Notes under the pieces: generated by a model | Databases searched by the model: none | Told to the model about the DNA's origin: nothing | The model's input: only the letters and a program-made list of their open reading frames with translations | Shown: piece after piece, positions 5,713 through 5,744 of the stretch | Numbering within the stretch: the first letter of the stretch is position 1 | How the letters are laid out: each line of letters starts with the position of its first letter | Translations under genes and position numbers: made by a program | Source of the DNA: Pseudomonadota bacterium | GTDB lineage: Bacteria; Pseudomonadota; Alphaproteobacteria; Acetobacterales; Acetobacteraceae | Direction: 5' to 3' | Assembly (NCBI GenBank): GCA_021779655.1 | Contig: JAJYAF010000160.1 | Span: forward strand, 1 to 5,744 | Length of the DNA stretch: 5,744 bases

Positions 5713-5744
5713 CCCCCGATCCGCATCGCGACGCCGTTATCGAC
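5709..5744 (+). CDS. Probable COQ9-family ubiquinone biosynthesis protein (first 12 codons only)
   Basis: An ATG overlapping the def stop as ATGA opens a frame that reads MTPDPHRDAVID up to the window edge. Alphaproteobacterial COQ9 proteins often start with a short polar stretch followed by RDxxxD, and COQ9 genes are, as I recall, often near rpsU in this group; both facts point to COQ9, which helps the COQ7-type hydroxylation step of ubiquinone synthesis. Twelve residues cannot prove this: a TetR-type regulator, which shares the fold and a similar N-terminus, is an alternative. The overlap implies translational coupling to def. Confidence 0.4.
   Translation, partial: MTPDPHRDAVID

Overview
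The window reads as an ordinary piece of chromosome from a GC-rich alphaproteobacterium, probably in or near Acetobacteraceae/Rhodospirillales. The grounds are protein style (Ala/Arg/Pro-rich), the alphaproteobacterial-type PBP2 and MreC, bS21, and a probable COQ9 gene next to a peptide deformylase. This placement is by recollection and style, not by database search.

Layout. Positions 1-4466 (minus strand) hold a compact cell-shape cluster, transcribed in the order mreC -> mreD -> mrdA (PBP2) -> rodA. The gaps are 2, 10 and 13 nt and rodA runs off the left edge. Positions 4467-4792 are a non-coding gap of about 326 bp containing three perfect 15-bp tandem repeats, several GC-rich hairpins and an AT-rich patch with a possible mreC promoter. 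rpsU (bS21) follows on the minus strand at 4793-4996. Positions 4997-5157 separate rpsU from the divergent def gene. This spacer holds a terminator-like hairpin with a T6 tract pointing INTO rpsU, a 14-bp perfect palindrome and a candidate rpsU promoter. On the plus strand, def (peptide deformylase, 5158-5712) overlaps by ATGA with the first 12 codons of a probable COQ9 gene.

How the genes work together. MreC and MreD are the membrane scaffold of the elongasome (Rod complex). RodA polymerises glycan from lipid II and PBP2 crosslinks it, so four genes of one lateral-wall machine sit in one operon. MreB, the actin-like partner usually encoded directly upstream of mreC, is not in this window; rpsU occupies that side. 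rpsU and def are both translation genes.

I see no new defence system, mobile element, CRISPR array or rRNA/tRNA gene. The points most worth a second look are the possible attenuator in the rpsU leader, the triplicated 15-mer, the separation of mreB from mreCD, a Cys/His cluster in PBP2 that may bind zinc, and an Asp-to-Asn change in the RodA PD-L-GT motif.
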